Source of the DNA: Acanthaster planci
Lineage: Eukaryota > Echinodermata > Asteroidea > Valvatida > Acanthasteridae
Reading direction: 5' to 3'
Assembly: GCF_001949145.1 (NCBI RefSeq)
Contig: NW_019091411.1
Coordinates: 555,739-619,738 of the forward strand
DNA: 64,000 nucleotides
Positions 41,501 through 52,292 of this stretch are shown piece after piece. Each line of letters opens with the position of its first letter. Within the stretch, counting starts at the first letter, position 1. Made by a program: the position numbers and the translations under genes. Below the pieces are notes generated by a model. The model saw only the letters and a list, made by a program, of their open reading frames with translations. It did not search any database and was not told the origin of the DNA.

Positions 41501-44420
41501 ATCCCTTTAATATTTATGAAAAATGGTCTTTGAAATTTACACTTACAGTGGTCCTGTCTGAAATGGCAGGATTGGAAACATAAACGATAACAAGATTACG
41601 CTAATAGGTTGTAAGTTCTCCAAGTTCCATTGGGGGAACATTTATAACCGATCATAAAAATATTGGACCTCAGGCTGTGATCGACTGATTTCACGAGCCC
41701 AGCTCGTTTTCGATTCAGTCGCCTTGAAGAGCGCCCTCGCGTGGTAAGGATTCTACGTAGCGTGGCTTCTTCAGAGGTTGATAAAATAAAGTTACAAATA
41801 CAAATGTTTACAGGCCACACACGATTTCACTCAAAGGCAGTTATAGCATATGTTTGGTAATTACTGGTGAAAAGTGTTATTAAAGTTGTGAACAAGTTGG
41901 TGAGGGTGGAGTCTATTCATATGCTTTTTTCCAATTCAAGGTATTTCTAGGGCAATTCTGTAATTTTCTCCAGTTTCTAGAGCAAAGATCTAACCTATAA
42001 ATTCATGACTTAAATGGCAGAAACTATAATCCGAGGACAGTTAACTGTATGCATCGATAGATAAGAGGGAAAAGGGCAGCCCTCAAGAAGGCAGAATTTG
42101 ACAGGACTGTAGTTCCTCGTTATTAAGAACTATGTATGGGCAACACATCGTTCAGGAGGAACACTGGCACATCTAAATCCAGGAGTATATCGTAAAACTG
42201 TACAAGTCGATTGAAAAATGGTTGGTGGAGAACACATGACGATGACAGTCGTATTTACTTTGCGTGTTGCGCCTGCCTACGTCATGAACAAATGTATATC
42301 ATTGGTCACTCGGAGGAGGATTTATCACCGACTCTGTCAGCAAAAATGTGTTAATGAATTTTCCGGAAGCTATTAAATCCCCTCGCAGAAACCGAGCAGA
42401 AAGAGGAATTGATTTGCTTAACTCAGTGCTCTTCCCCGGAGGTGTTATTAAACAACATCCATGTCAGTGCAGTGGCGGGAAGACACGGCGCAAGAGAGCT
42501 TAGTGGCGGGAAACCATCCACTCGAGAAGGCGCCATGAGAGTAATGCCGAGACGTGATTGTGTTTCGTAAAGGCATTCACTGGTGAATTAACGAAGGGGA
42601 CTGGAGAGTTACCACTGCGTCATGGTACTGAGTTGGGGATGGGGAGTTCGAAACTTCGAGTAAGTGTTAGAGGACAACGAATTAAATTGTAAAGTTCAGT
42701 TCTGGTAAGCAGTGGATTAATTGAGAGTAAGCTGGCAGCTCCAGGACAGCTTTTTTTGGGGGGGGGTACAACTTGCTGCTACGCCACTGCTGTCGAGACA
42801 GTTACAGAACAATCGTACTTTGTTCTTTCGACTGATAGAGTAAAGCGTCTTTCTTATTCACGCAAGCTAATTCCGCGTTGAAAAAGCTTTCCCGCGCATG
42901 CGCTAGGTCGCTCTGGATGAGGGTGCAACTCCAACCTCAATGTCAGAGCCCTTAAAAAAACCACTCACTTTCAAACCTGATGGAAACAGACCTGGAAGCA
43001 ATGGGTTGTAAAACTGTTCCTCTTATAACACCAAACAGAAAAGTTGCTTTGCAATATTGTTAATGCCTATAGCAACCAGATCGGGTTCAAAATGATGAGA
43101 TTAAGATGTGCAATCGTATGTATTATACTCGCAAAATTATGACCAGATGAAAACGGCAATCAGGGTAATATTTCAACATAACCTCTCCTATTCACACGTA
43201 ACGCACTCAACGGCTTCAAACACACATTTTGGGGGGTGAATCGGCAAATAAAATGTCATGCCAGCCTTCGGTCAGATACTGTCATACACGTGCCACTAAC
43301 ATTGCTTCCTGTACTGAACTGATGCACCTCTTCATATACATGTACTGAACTTGATAAAAAGGGCATCCCTGATGATGCTTATCGTTCGTGGGCCTGAATC
43401 TTCCCGACAAATACCCAATGGCAGTAATGAAAGCATTATGCAGATGCACGGCTCGTGCCCCGGAGAACGATTAACAGTAATCACACAGGGGGCACAGTAT
43501 GGGGAATAATTACGGGAACTTATCAAACGACTACATCAAAGGATGCGACTACGATCGTGAATCCGCTTGCAGATCGTCGGGAGATTAAAATGATTTGCGC
43601 GAGCGCGAGATTTCACGATAATTCGTAAAATACTGCAGATGGAACGGCACTGCTAAACGGGTATTGTCGCTGTGATGTCCTCTTGGGTTATGAGAAGGGG
43701 GAACTGTAGGAACACGATAAGCCGTTGGTAGGGCAATGGAGATGAGCTGGAGGTAGCCAGATCAATTCCCTGACTCATGACTACCGAAGATAGGGGGTGG
43801 GGTGTATGGTACCAGTCCAGCTGTTTATGGTGGTCTCACGAGACTTTTTTTCCCCATGAAACCTACAAACATGAATTAAGAACGCGGTTCATATCCCTCC
43901 TGCGAACGGAACTTGTTTGCCAATTCCTGCCCCCCTGTGCACAGCGACTGAATAATGCTCAACTCAAATCTAATGCAAGGACATTACCACCGCCGATTTT
44001 GAACACTTTATAAATGTCTCAGATTAATATGCAAGTCAAATGAAAATAATAAAAAAGGCATCCAGGGGCGACTTAAAAAGCCGAATCCGATCAGAACAGG
44101 ATGCAAATAATCGAGCATGGGGAACACCGAAAAAAGACACGAACAGAATTAGCTATGGAGACGGAATAGAAACCTACGTGTACACATGCCAATGTACATG
44201 TACTACTATGTCGGCGCAGGCAGAAATTACGGCCAAGGTGTAACCACGGAACTCTTGAGCTCCAAGGGGTAGAAAACACCCCAATTGCGACCTCTGAAGA
44301 TAACCTTAACGCTTGGGTGGGGGCTGGCACAAGGAAAAATGAGGTAAAGATACATTGTCAGAGTCCCCCCCGTCCAAAGATCGCAAAAACCTTGACAAGT
44401 GCCATAAACTTAAAATATAT

Positions 44421-44656
44421 ATATGGGTAATTCTACAAATTAGGGGTCAAAGTTTTTGCGTCCTCGTCACGTCTGACAAAACATTTTGTAAGTTACGAAC
44501 TCATTTTAAAGAGTGACTAAATAATACAAATTACCTGCCAAGTAGTAATAGTTTAAATTTGAAATCAAATTCCGGTGATATTTGCATGTCAAATAACAAA
44601 GGTCAGATGTAACAAGGACACGCTTTTGGACCCCAAATTTATAGAATGACCCATAT
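44421..44656. mobile_element. Short inverted-repeat element with GGGTMATTC termini
   Basis: The left end reads ATGGGTAATTCTACAAATTA then GGGGTC. The reverse complement of the right end reads ATGGGTCATTCTATAAATTT then GGGGTC. The arms match over about 35 bp and the interior is AT-rich without coding capacity. The termini resemble those of the element at 62313-62553. No clean target-site duplication stands out because the left flank is an AT run. Confidence 0.75.
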
Positions 44657-45573
44657 CCATGTACACGCACTTCTTTTACATTGTCTTAAGGTCATGCGAG
44701 GGACACGCACCTTGTGTGTGTGTGTGGGGGGGGGGGTTCCTAACAACCCATCAGCGAAGAAGCGCCGAGAATCGTGTCTGCTCTCGCATCATCACCGAGG
44801 AAGAAAAAGTGCTAAAGCGGCGAACATTTCCATCATAGCACTTACCGGTTCTCGGGCGGTCAAACTTTGGCCATTTCGCAATAATTAGCAAATTGGCGAC
44901 ATAAACCGCGAGCAGGCGATAAAGAGATCCGGGAAAAACGACGCGTGATTGCTGTAATGACGCCAGAATGTCGGCCTTGGCCGTGAAGCACACCGAAGAC
45001 GAATGCAGGCATGCCTCTCCATTTCCATATGAGGAGCTTAACTTGATGCCTGAAAACTGCATAATCGTTGTCACAATTTTGGCGCCTTAGTGTCCCGCTT
45101 TGCGCATTCGTTTAGCTGTTAAATTCGAAGTGCAAAAGTTAAAGATTTACGAGCTAACGCTTCACGTAATCACAAAGACAGCGTGGTGAATGTCTACAAG
45201 ACTTCTTTTGCACCACTTTATATTTCTTTGCGCAAGTAATTCACATGCACGCAGAGACAATATCTTGCAGCATTTACATGTACATGTAGAAGCAGTATGA
45301 ACGTAACCCGTTCATGTACACGCGTCAGTAATCCCAGCCTCGGGTATGGATGGCGAGAGGTGTGACTACCGAAGTCCCACCTCGTTCGAACAAAATAAAT
45401 TTTCAGTGAGGCGGACTGCAGACGGGATTCCAATAGAGTGTGGATCACAAAGAGGCCACGGTCACACAACTTAAGAACTTAAAAGGCAAACTAACCATGA
45501 CAGTTTCTTTAAACATGTAGCGACATTCACTTTAAAACCACAGTAGTGAGCATGTACATGCAAATAACACATT

Positions 45574-45579
45574 TTTATT
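45574..45579 (-). terminator. Possible polyadenylation signal of UQCRQ
   Basis: TTTATT on the plus strand reads AATAAA on the minus strand about 630 bases past the UQCRQ stop codon. Position and strand fit, but the hexamer is common in AT-rich sequence and no other evidence supports it. Confidence 0.25.
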
Positions 45580-46208
45580 TCAATTTCAAATAACAAACAT
45601 TTTGATAAGCATTTAACTTTAGTGCTTACTGCAATGAAACAATCTTTGTAGCCAAAGTTAACATGAAGCTGGGATTTACATCACATTTACATGGGGGATG
45701 AGAGAATGTTTTGCTGTACAAATTGAGCATTAAAAAAACCCATCCACTACCTCTTACTTTCAAATAATCACTGTCGAACCTTCACTGCAACATCTAATTC
45801 ACAGACTAAGTCAAACCCAACCGACTTGAAACTAGATGATGTCATCGGTGAAGTGAGCGCATGCAGTTCCTTACAGTCTATGGCAACTTTCTGATAAACT
45901 TGTATATGTATGTTTTTTTCTGAAATCAGTCCCGAAGCAGATCACGCTCAAGATGAAACACACTTGAACTCAACCTTGAGGAAGATTCTCTGGTAGATAC
46001 TATAGGGTGCTGTCTACTTCTGCTGTCTGGAACCGAGTGAGGCTTGCTGAATCATTTTCTTCTTGAAACTTGCACTTTATCTGTGTTACTGCTTGAATCT
46101 TGTACTTTTCTCTTTATCACTGCTTTATGTTCAACTGTTGAGATTCAGATTCCAGGTTCAAAGGCGAGGGTGTGACAAGTCTCTCACTGCACACATTTCG
46201 CGGGTTGC

Positions 46209-46303
46209 TTACTCGTCGTTGACGTATAGCGAGGGGTCTTTCCTCTTTAGTTTCTTGTTTTCAGTTGACCCGTAGCGATAGATTAAGTAGCCCAGAGCGA
46301 AGG
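46209..46303 (-). CDS. UQCRQ: UQCRQ coding exon 2 (C-terminus)
   Basis: The acceptor has a clear pyrimidine tract (cttcccttctctgttcag). The exon opens with CC, completing a Pro codon, then encodes the membrane helix and basic tail and stops with TAA at 46211-46209. The position of the helix relative to FRVIP agrees exactly with the vertebrate protein. Confidence 0.92.
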
Positions 46304-47141
46304 CTGAACAGAGAAGGGAAGAATCGGTCATATTTGGTCCAACACAGCAGAAAAGGGCTGACAGATCTTTTCAACATGGGCACTGCATCAAGGGGTTGGA
46401 TGACGAACAAGTAATGCATTTCATACACAAGCCTATGGAACAACTGTGCCAGTAGCAATCGGTGTCCACTTTATGATACACTTTAACCCAAGTAATCACC
46501 TTGTCATGCAGCATGAAGTATGATATTGAAGATATGGAAAAACTGTTCAAAAACATCTAATTTTAAAACCTTTCAGAAGAAAAATAAATTTTGGGAAGTC
46601 CCTTGGAAATAGTTTCTGTCCTGGATTACAGTAGTGAATGTCGAGAAAGTATTGGATCTGAAGATCCTTCATCCTACCCTGACCAATCATATTCATTTGT
46701 ACAGCCATGAGGGCAAGTTTTCTTGTTACAAGGTTTACGTCTTTTCAAAAAAATTCTTTATGTCCCTCCGTAACTTAATGGGGAAACAAATTCATATTTG
46801 ACAGGGTCTCCTCCCCAACAAGCTAATGCATAAAGTCCACGGCTTGTCTATCATCCAATCCCATGTTGCAATGAAAATGCCAAACTGGTTTATCAAACAC
46901 AAATCACTCACAGCACTCTGCACTCACAGCAAGAGACAGACACATTCCCGGATTCTCTCCAACAACCTGATTTACACTTACGTGGGATAACTCGGAAGAC
47001 CTGCCCCTTGAATCTTCTCCACATGTTGGGGATGCCTTTCTTGAAGATGCCTGCAAAGGGGTTCTGCTCGTAGGGGGACAGGGAATAAGTGATGACATTC
47101 CTGTATCTGGCTAGCTTGCCAAAACGGTGGTCTCCTCCCAT
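46209..47141 (-). CDS. UQCRQ: Cytochrome b-c1 complex subunit 8 (ubiquinol-cytochrome c reductase, complex III subunit VII)
   Basis: Two exons, 46982-47141 and 46209-46303, join to 255 nt: 84 residues plus stop, against 82 in human. The product is a small inner-mitochondrial-membrane subunit that binds ubiquinone-pocket partners and stabilises complex III. Recognised landmarks are GKLARYRNVITYSLSPYEQ (N-terminal part), FKKGIPNMWRR, FRVIP, the single hydrophobic segment FALGYLIY, and a basic tail KRKDPSLYVND before the stop. The ATG at 47141 follows a plausible acceptor (atgacag or agcag within 10 bases upstream). A non-coding first exon is therefore expected farther right, as in vertebrates. 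No separate cleavable presequence is visible, as is usual for this family. Confidence 0.94.
46304..46981 (-). other. UQCRQ intron
   Basis: A 678-bp intron with gtaagt donor and ctgttcag acceptor. No other feature was seen inside. Confidence 0.85.
46982..47141 (-). CDS. UQCRQ: UQCRQ coding exon 1
   Basis: This exon encodes residues 1-53 plus one base. The donor is CCAC|gtaagt (plus-strand acttac at 46976-46981). The acceptor upstream is tatgacag or gacagcag, placing the exon start at about 47147-47150 with only a few untranslated bases before the ATG. Confidence 0.93.
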
Positions 47142-47150
47142 GATGATCTG

Positions 47151-48380
47151 CTGTCATAACACAAGCAAAAAGGATTAAAAAATAACCTGCAATTCTTCCA
47201 ACAATATTTCCGGTAGATGAGAGGGGGAAAATTATTTCCTTGGGAAGATGACCAACTTTACAATTTCAGAGACCTAAAAAATTCAGATGTCATGCACCAA
47301 CAGGCCCTCCGCTGGTAAATTAAATTTCATGCACTGCTGTCAAAAAATTTTATGTTTCCGTCAGATGCTTTAAAAACCCAGTTATGAAATCTTAAGGATA
47401 TCTGGAGTAGCCAGAATTTTTGTTTCAGAAAGTAGAATTCTACATGCATGCATGTTGTCACCTTAACATGTTAAACTTGATTCCAAATCCTACGGGGTTA
47501 AACCCTCCCAAAGATGATTTTTCTGAAATACCGGGAGGTACAAGATTGCCTTCTAGAAACAAGAAGGCACCCTCAAGCCTTAGTAGAGGTTCAGGTTATG
47601 CAATACAGAGGATTCACAAGAGTGCGCCTCAAAGAGTTTCCAACGCACTGGCCAATCACAATGCACAAAATCTGTCAACCCAAGTGCGTTTGGAAAGGGT
47701 CAACAAATTTTGCGCATTGTGATTGGCGAATGCATTGCAAAATCTTGGAGGTGCACTATTGTAAATCTCCCATTTTGAAAAAAAATTGAACGGCAAAGCC
47801 ACCATGGCTCGCTGCTTGTTATGAATCTGAATTTCTTTCCCGTAATAACAGGAAAGACAGGGACATCCAAGTTATACAAAATAATATATATGTAGTTACT
47901 GAATTAAACAAGAAAATACTAACCAAGCTTCATCAAAATTTTTACAAGATTGGTTGCCATACGACTGCAATACAGATGTACAAGGCATTTTATAGAACTT
48001 AGCAATAAAATTCATTATACTCTAGGAGAAAAAAACCTAGTTAATGCTGTGTGCAGACTGTGTGTTGAAAGACGCCTGTCGTTTAAAAGTAAATCAACAA
48101 AGACCACCACCAAGGGAGATACAGGTACAAAGGCTTCACAGTTCTTTACAGGAGAGAGGAACGCCTATAGAAGTTGTGTAAGATGAGTAAAAACAAATGA
48201 GACAATAATGTCGAAGTAATTATTTGCTATCAATTGCTCCGGAGGGTAAAAGTATGATTGATATAAGTCTATTATAATGGAGATTAGAGGCGCACTTTAT
48301 GCACACATGGAACACTTTCATTTTTCACCTCTCGCGTCTTACCCCTAACCCACCTCAATCCTCCAAAATCCTACAGATGC
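47151..48380. other. Spacer or UQCRQ 5' intron
   Basis: No coding exon was recognised. The main content is the foldback element at 47608-47770. A first non-coding exon of UQCRQ may lie here or farther right. Confidence 0.4.
47608..47770. mobile_element. Foldback (near-palindromic) element
   Basis: The two halves are reverse complements over about 75 bp each with almost no spacer. Left blocks AGTGCGCCTC, GCCAATCACAATGCACAAAA and CAACCC are mirrored on the right as GGGTCAACA, TTTTGCGCATTGTGATTGGC and GAGGTGCACT. The transcript or single strand would form a long hairpin. There is no coding capacity and no clear flanking duplication. Confidence 0.75.
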
Positions 48381-48550
48381 TTTTGGAGGATTTGGGAGGA
48401 TTGAGGATGAATGAGTATTTGAATATTGGAGGATTTGGGAGGATTGGAGATGAATGGTGATTGAAACATGGAGGGTTTTGGAGGATTGAGGATGAATACT
48501 GATTTAAAAGCTGGAGGATTTTGGAGGATTGAGGATGAATGGTGAATGAA
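48381..48550 (+). repeat. Minisatellite, about 43-bp unit, four copies
   Basis: GGAGGRTTTKGGAGGATTG recurs at 48385, 48428, 48470 and 48513, a period of 42-43 bp. Each is followed by (G)AGGATGAAT and a variable spacer. Each unit is itself built from a shorter GGAGGATT motif, suggesting nested duplication. Confidence 0.85.
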
Positions 48551-48830
48551 GTACTAAAAATCGGTCACATAGCGGTGTGTGCATATGGCCACACATTACA
48601 CTGTTTATAATATACATGTACCTATCTACATCTACCATTGTTCACTGCTGCTGGTCATAAATTATACAATTCTCAGGTGCAGAGTGTTAAATGTCTGCTT
48701 TGTTTATTACAAAAGCAAAAGCCATTAGCCAACTCTGCAAAAAAATAGCCTCAGCTCAACAACCAAACTGATGTGCCCAACCCCCCTCCCCCCCCCAAAA
48801 AAACCCCCCCAAAATCCAAAGTAGGGCCAC

Positions 48831-48976
48831 AGGGGATTTTAGAGGATTGAAGATTCAGGTACCTTTCATTTTGTGCAAAAGCCCCCCAAAATGGAGGATT
48901 TGGGAGGACTGAGGATAAATGCAGTTTTTTGAAGTTGGGCAGTTGGAAGATTTGGACATGTTGGAGGATTGAGGAT
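48831..48976 (+). repeat. Degenerate minisatellite remnants
   Basis: Scattered copies of the same motif family (AGAGGATTGAAGATT, GGAGGATTTGGGAGGACTGA, GGAGGATTGAGGATG) lie 300 bp downstream of the main array. The two are separated by a C-rich/A-rich homopolymer patch. They are presumably older members of the array. Confidence 0.7.
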
Positions 48977-49839
48977 GTGCCCTGGTAAAAAGACCCTAGT
49001 GGGTTAGGGCATAGAGCTACCAAACACAAGGAGTAAGAAGGAAGTCCCTACAGACCGTAATCTGATTAACTGCTCCGGTTGGCTCCATAGGCAAGGCGCG
49101 GTTACCGGCCCCAGTGTTAAAGACCCTTAGACATTCTTTGTACACAGTGATCGCCACCGCCAGGTAGCTGGTAACCCACATACTCGCCGTGTTTTGCTAA
49201 GGCATACTGGAGTAAATAAATGGTGGAAAAGATGCACGAAGAAGCTGCGCAGTTCTCTTCAGTAGTTCTCAGGAGTCAGTGAGTGATCTCTACAGATGCG
49301 CTCGAAAATTCCATATCAGCAGTGGTTATTTGGCAAAAGTCGGTCATTTTTAAAGTCAGTTATGACATTTTGCAATTTTGGCGGTAGAGAACAAATACCT
49401 AAAATATGAACTGCAAATTTTATATCATAAGTCGCAATCCTAGTGGTTCCTACAGTTAAAAGAAGGTGGAAACATGCCACAGGAATGCATTTGACAACGT
49501 GGTGAGACAGTTGTGGAGAGACAGTTGTGGACAATGACAGAAAGGACAACAAATCTTCCCATGTTTTTCTGTGTTTTGTATTTTCCTCTGGACCAGCTAC
49601 ATTCTTTCAGTTTTTTTGTGCGTATTTTTGGAGAATTTGTATTAGTAATTCTGTTTATCGTGAAGAGAGACGTTTTGGGCATGTAAAGACATAACCATAC
49701 TTTCATTGTCATTGGAATATCAGAACAATCACTAAAATTATCGAAATTTAAGTCTTCGATGACAATGGTTTCTGTCTCAAGGCTGTAATGTTGAACATGT
49801 GGAATTGTTACGGACACGCATGCGCTGCTCGGTACTCAC
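48977..49839. other. Spacer without recognised gene
   Basis: A 125-codon minus-strand frame at 49440-49817 starts only with GTG, has no domain and shows no family resemblance, so I do not call it. The rest holds nothing I can name. Confidence 0.4.
49814..49827. promoter_or_regulatory. NRF-1-like palindrome
   Basis: ACACGCATGCGCTG closely matches the NRF-1 site YGCGCAYGCGCR in its GCATGC core and both GCG halves. NRF-1 drives many nuclear genes for mitochondrial proteins, so a site upstream of UQCRQ (2.7 kb from its ATG, compatible with a 5' intron) is noteworthy. Its use is inferred. Confidence 0.4.
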
Positions 49840-49941
49840 AATCCTTTGCAAATGTAACTCTGAGCATTCCTTACAGCCTGCAAGTGGTGCGGAATTAGAT
49901 TTGTCCTTGCAGCACATGCACGTGGTGGCGGTTGCCATCAT
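49840..49941 (-). CDS. Candidate small coding exon with CxCC and CxxC cysteines
   Basis: Two consecutive ATG codons at 49941 and 49938 open 34 codons ending at ATT|gtgagt (phase 0). The peptide contains CMCCKDK and, 12 residues on, CKEC, a spacing that could bind zinc. Composition looks coding (ACC/GCC/TGC codons, no low complexity). A CACGTG E-box overlaps it (49919-49924) and an NRF-1-like site is just downstream. Without splicing the frame stops after about 54 codons. I do not recognise the protein. It may be the first exon of a minus-strand gene or a transcribed 5' exon of UQCRQ. Confidence 0.33.
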
Positions 49942-50295
49942 TGACCCTTTTGATCTCTGTGTGTGCTGACTCCTTGTGTTTAATAGCTCGATGGTTAGGG
50001 TTACCGGAGCAATATTTTTGGCTCAAATTTCACAATAAGTAAACTTAATCAAACTCTTATTATTCGGATTCATAAATCTCAGTTTTGTGTTTTGATGAAA
50101 GTTTATTTTCATCCGATTTTCCGAATTTTTTCTGATGCACAAAATGAACACTTAGAACGTGCTCAAAAATATGAAAATAATATTTGGACACGCTTGTTGA
50201 TGGGTAGGTGAGCAAATGGAATGATGCTTTACAAGAATTTATCAACTTTAAAGAAGTTTGAAAATGTTAATGAGCGATTTTCTGAGATTTTTCTA

Positions 50296-51262
50296 AGTGT
50301 GCCAAGTTTGGGAACACTTAGCCCCACAAATAGGGCTGTAGTGGCTCTCTTTTACAATCTCTGTCTCTTACCTGTTGCCACCACAGCCCTACTTCAAGGC
50401 ATGTCTTAAATGCCTGAAATCCGAACTGCAGGATTGTCACAAACTTTGAATCCTAATATCTTCCGAAATGAGAACGACTCAGAGCGTATTCCTCAGAGCT
50501 TGGACTTTCATACGATTACCCTAAAGCTTTCCAAATGCGTAAATTTTCTGATGTATGGCGCCTTGAAAAATCCGGACTACACTATGAAATACTGACCACG
50601 GTTGGTGCCATTTTGAAAAACGAAGGCGGCACTTCATGTGTCTGAGGTCAAGGCACCCGCCAGGTGCCGTAGATGAATAACTCATGTTGTCAAAGTATTG
50701 CTTAGTAATAAGTTGCGCGCCCTTTGCTAGTGTACAATACGCCCACAGCACGTGTGTGGAGCATGATATATACATGCATATTAATGTTATTCAAATTCAA
50801 TTTCATAGGTTCCTTGTTCTTCTGTGATGTAAGGTATTACGGGGAACCAGTTTTGTATGGTACAACGTATACCAGAGCGCCTGTCAGGTGCCTTGAAATC
50901 CGATGCATGAAGTGCTGCCTTCGTTTTTCAAAATGGTGCCGCCCGTGGTCAGCATTTTATAGCACAGGCTGAGGTTTTCAAAGCGCCATACATCGGAAAA
51001 TTTATGCTTTTGGAAAGCTTTCGGGTGCTCGTATGAAAGTCCAAGCTCTGAGGAATACGCCAATGTAAGTAAAATTGTCGAGTCGTTCTCGTTTCGGAAG
51101 TATTAGGATTCAAAGTTTGTGACAATCCTGCAATTTGGATTTCAGGCATTTAAGACATGCTTTGAAGTAGGGCTTTGGTGGCGACAGGTAAATAAAGATT
51201 GTAAAAGAGAGCCACCACAGCCCTATTTTGGGGGCTAGGGAACACTTAGCTGAATTCAAGCC
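50296..51262. mobile_element. Element with ~380-bp inverted arms around a ~200-bp core
   Basis: The left arm (about 50296-50675) and right arm (about 50876-51262) are reverse complements with substitutions and small insertions. Mirrored blocks include AGGGCTGTRGTGGC, AAGGCATGTCTTAAATGCC, AATCCTAATA, GAGCTTGGACTTTCATACGA, ATGTATGGCGC and TGAAAAACGAAGGC. The right arm carries a short extra segment (around 51061-51080) absent from the left. The core has no transposase. It is consistent with a long-TIR or foldback transposon inserted between UQCRQ and PHKA, or a local inverted duplication. Confidence 0.8.
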
Positions 51263-52292
51263 CAACATGCCCAATTTCCTTACGCCGACATTTTTGGATT
51301 TGTAATTCGGACGAAATTTCAGGACACTGAAATTGTTCACAAATGTTCAACACGTTTAACCAGATGAATATTTCAATGAAAAGGTTTGGCAAATGCTGAG
51401 AGGAAAGTTAGGCTAAGTGAAAGTCGAAGTACAGTGCACCGCGTCAACGTTACGCATGTTAAGCAATGTTAGGCCAAGTTGCTGATTTCACGAGTCATGC
51501 GTCAAAAGGAACTGCAATTGAAAGACTAACTGAAAGTGAAACGGAAACTTATATCAGCTCTTGGAATGTTTAGCTACATGAGCAATTTACAAACCTTCTT
51601 TACCTTCAGCTTTTAGTCGTAACAACCAAGACTTGCGTCCTTCCCTTAGGTAAGCGACAGCAAAATGGCGGAGTCGTTCCCGATTCGATTCCCGAGTTTA
51701 CAATGACCTTTGACCAATGAAATAATTGTACTTTTAAATTTCATTGATTTCCAAATTTCTAAGACTTACAGAAGATGTTGACATTTTTAATAAATTTATT
51801 AGATATAAATATTATTTTTTATATTTTAAAATGTAAATTTTTAGTTTGCAACCTACTTAATTGTAATAACCGGAAATGTGTTGCTTTATGTACCAGCGGA
51901 CCTATAAAGGGATCTTCCCCATTAATGTTCTCGTCGTTTTCATTGGCATGCAGGCTCCTAATTTATTTCTCCATGATTTAACGTAGGCGTATATCCTACC
52001 ACTTTCGAAAAAAGAAAAAAGAAGAAAACAAAAAAAACACTATAGGCAAAATTTAACACCATAGATTTCCTTGCATAACAATGATAAGAACAGATTTTCT
52101 AGCTTTGCTCTGAAAAACCAAACAAATCATTTGGGTGTACGAATTGGCATTCGAGATGATCCCGTACACTATTTCCCTTGCAGGATTTACAATGTAGGCG
52201 TGTGTTTGCTGTATGCTGTTTGAGAAGATGGGTTGAATGTAGTTCGCTTAATTCCGTCTTTCTTGAAAATGACATAATTTAGTAACACAACC
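51263..52292 (+). promoter_or_regulatory. Upstream region of PHKA with donor and YY1-like motif
   Basis: A consensus donor CTTAG|gtaagc (exon end 51649) is followed 11 bases later by CAAAATGGCGGAG (51661-51673), close to the YY1 site AARATGGCGGC that is common just downstream of transcription starts. This suggests a 5' non-coding exon ending at 51649. Around 52262-52280 a weak acceptor (ataatttag) precedes the ATG. The stretch 51770-51850 is AT-rich. No protein is encoded apart from PHKA. Confidence 0.4.

Larger units (their letters stand above)
27700..46208. other. Gene-empty stretch, 18.5 kb, with dispersed repeats
   Basis: No recognisable coding exon was seen. It contains second copies of repeats A and B, an inverted-repeat element at 44421-44656, homopolymer T/G or C/A runs (33100, 37508, 42752, 44725) and a YY1-type AAGATGGCCGCC at about 34340. 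The NRF-1-like palindrome CGCGCATGCGC occurs near 42895. Open frames up to 119 codons (34327-34686) lack domain features. The right end should include the 3' untranslated region of UQCRQ. Confidence 0.45.

Noticed and set aside
49440-49817. 125-codon minus-strand open frame next to the NRF-1-like site
   Set aside because: It opens only with GTG, overlaps other frames, and its composition looks non-coding. The shorter ATG frame at 49840-49941 is the better candidate.
51666-51707. ATGGCGGAG-initiated 13-codon frame at the YY1-like site
   Set aside because: It stops quickly with no donor; the ATG is better explained as part of a YY1-type promoter motif.
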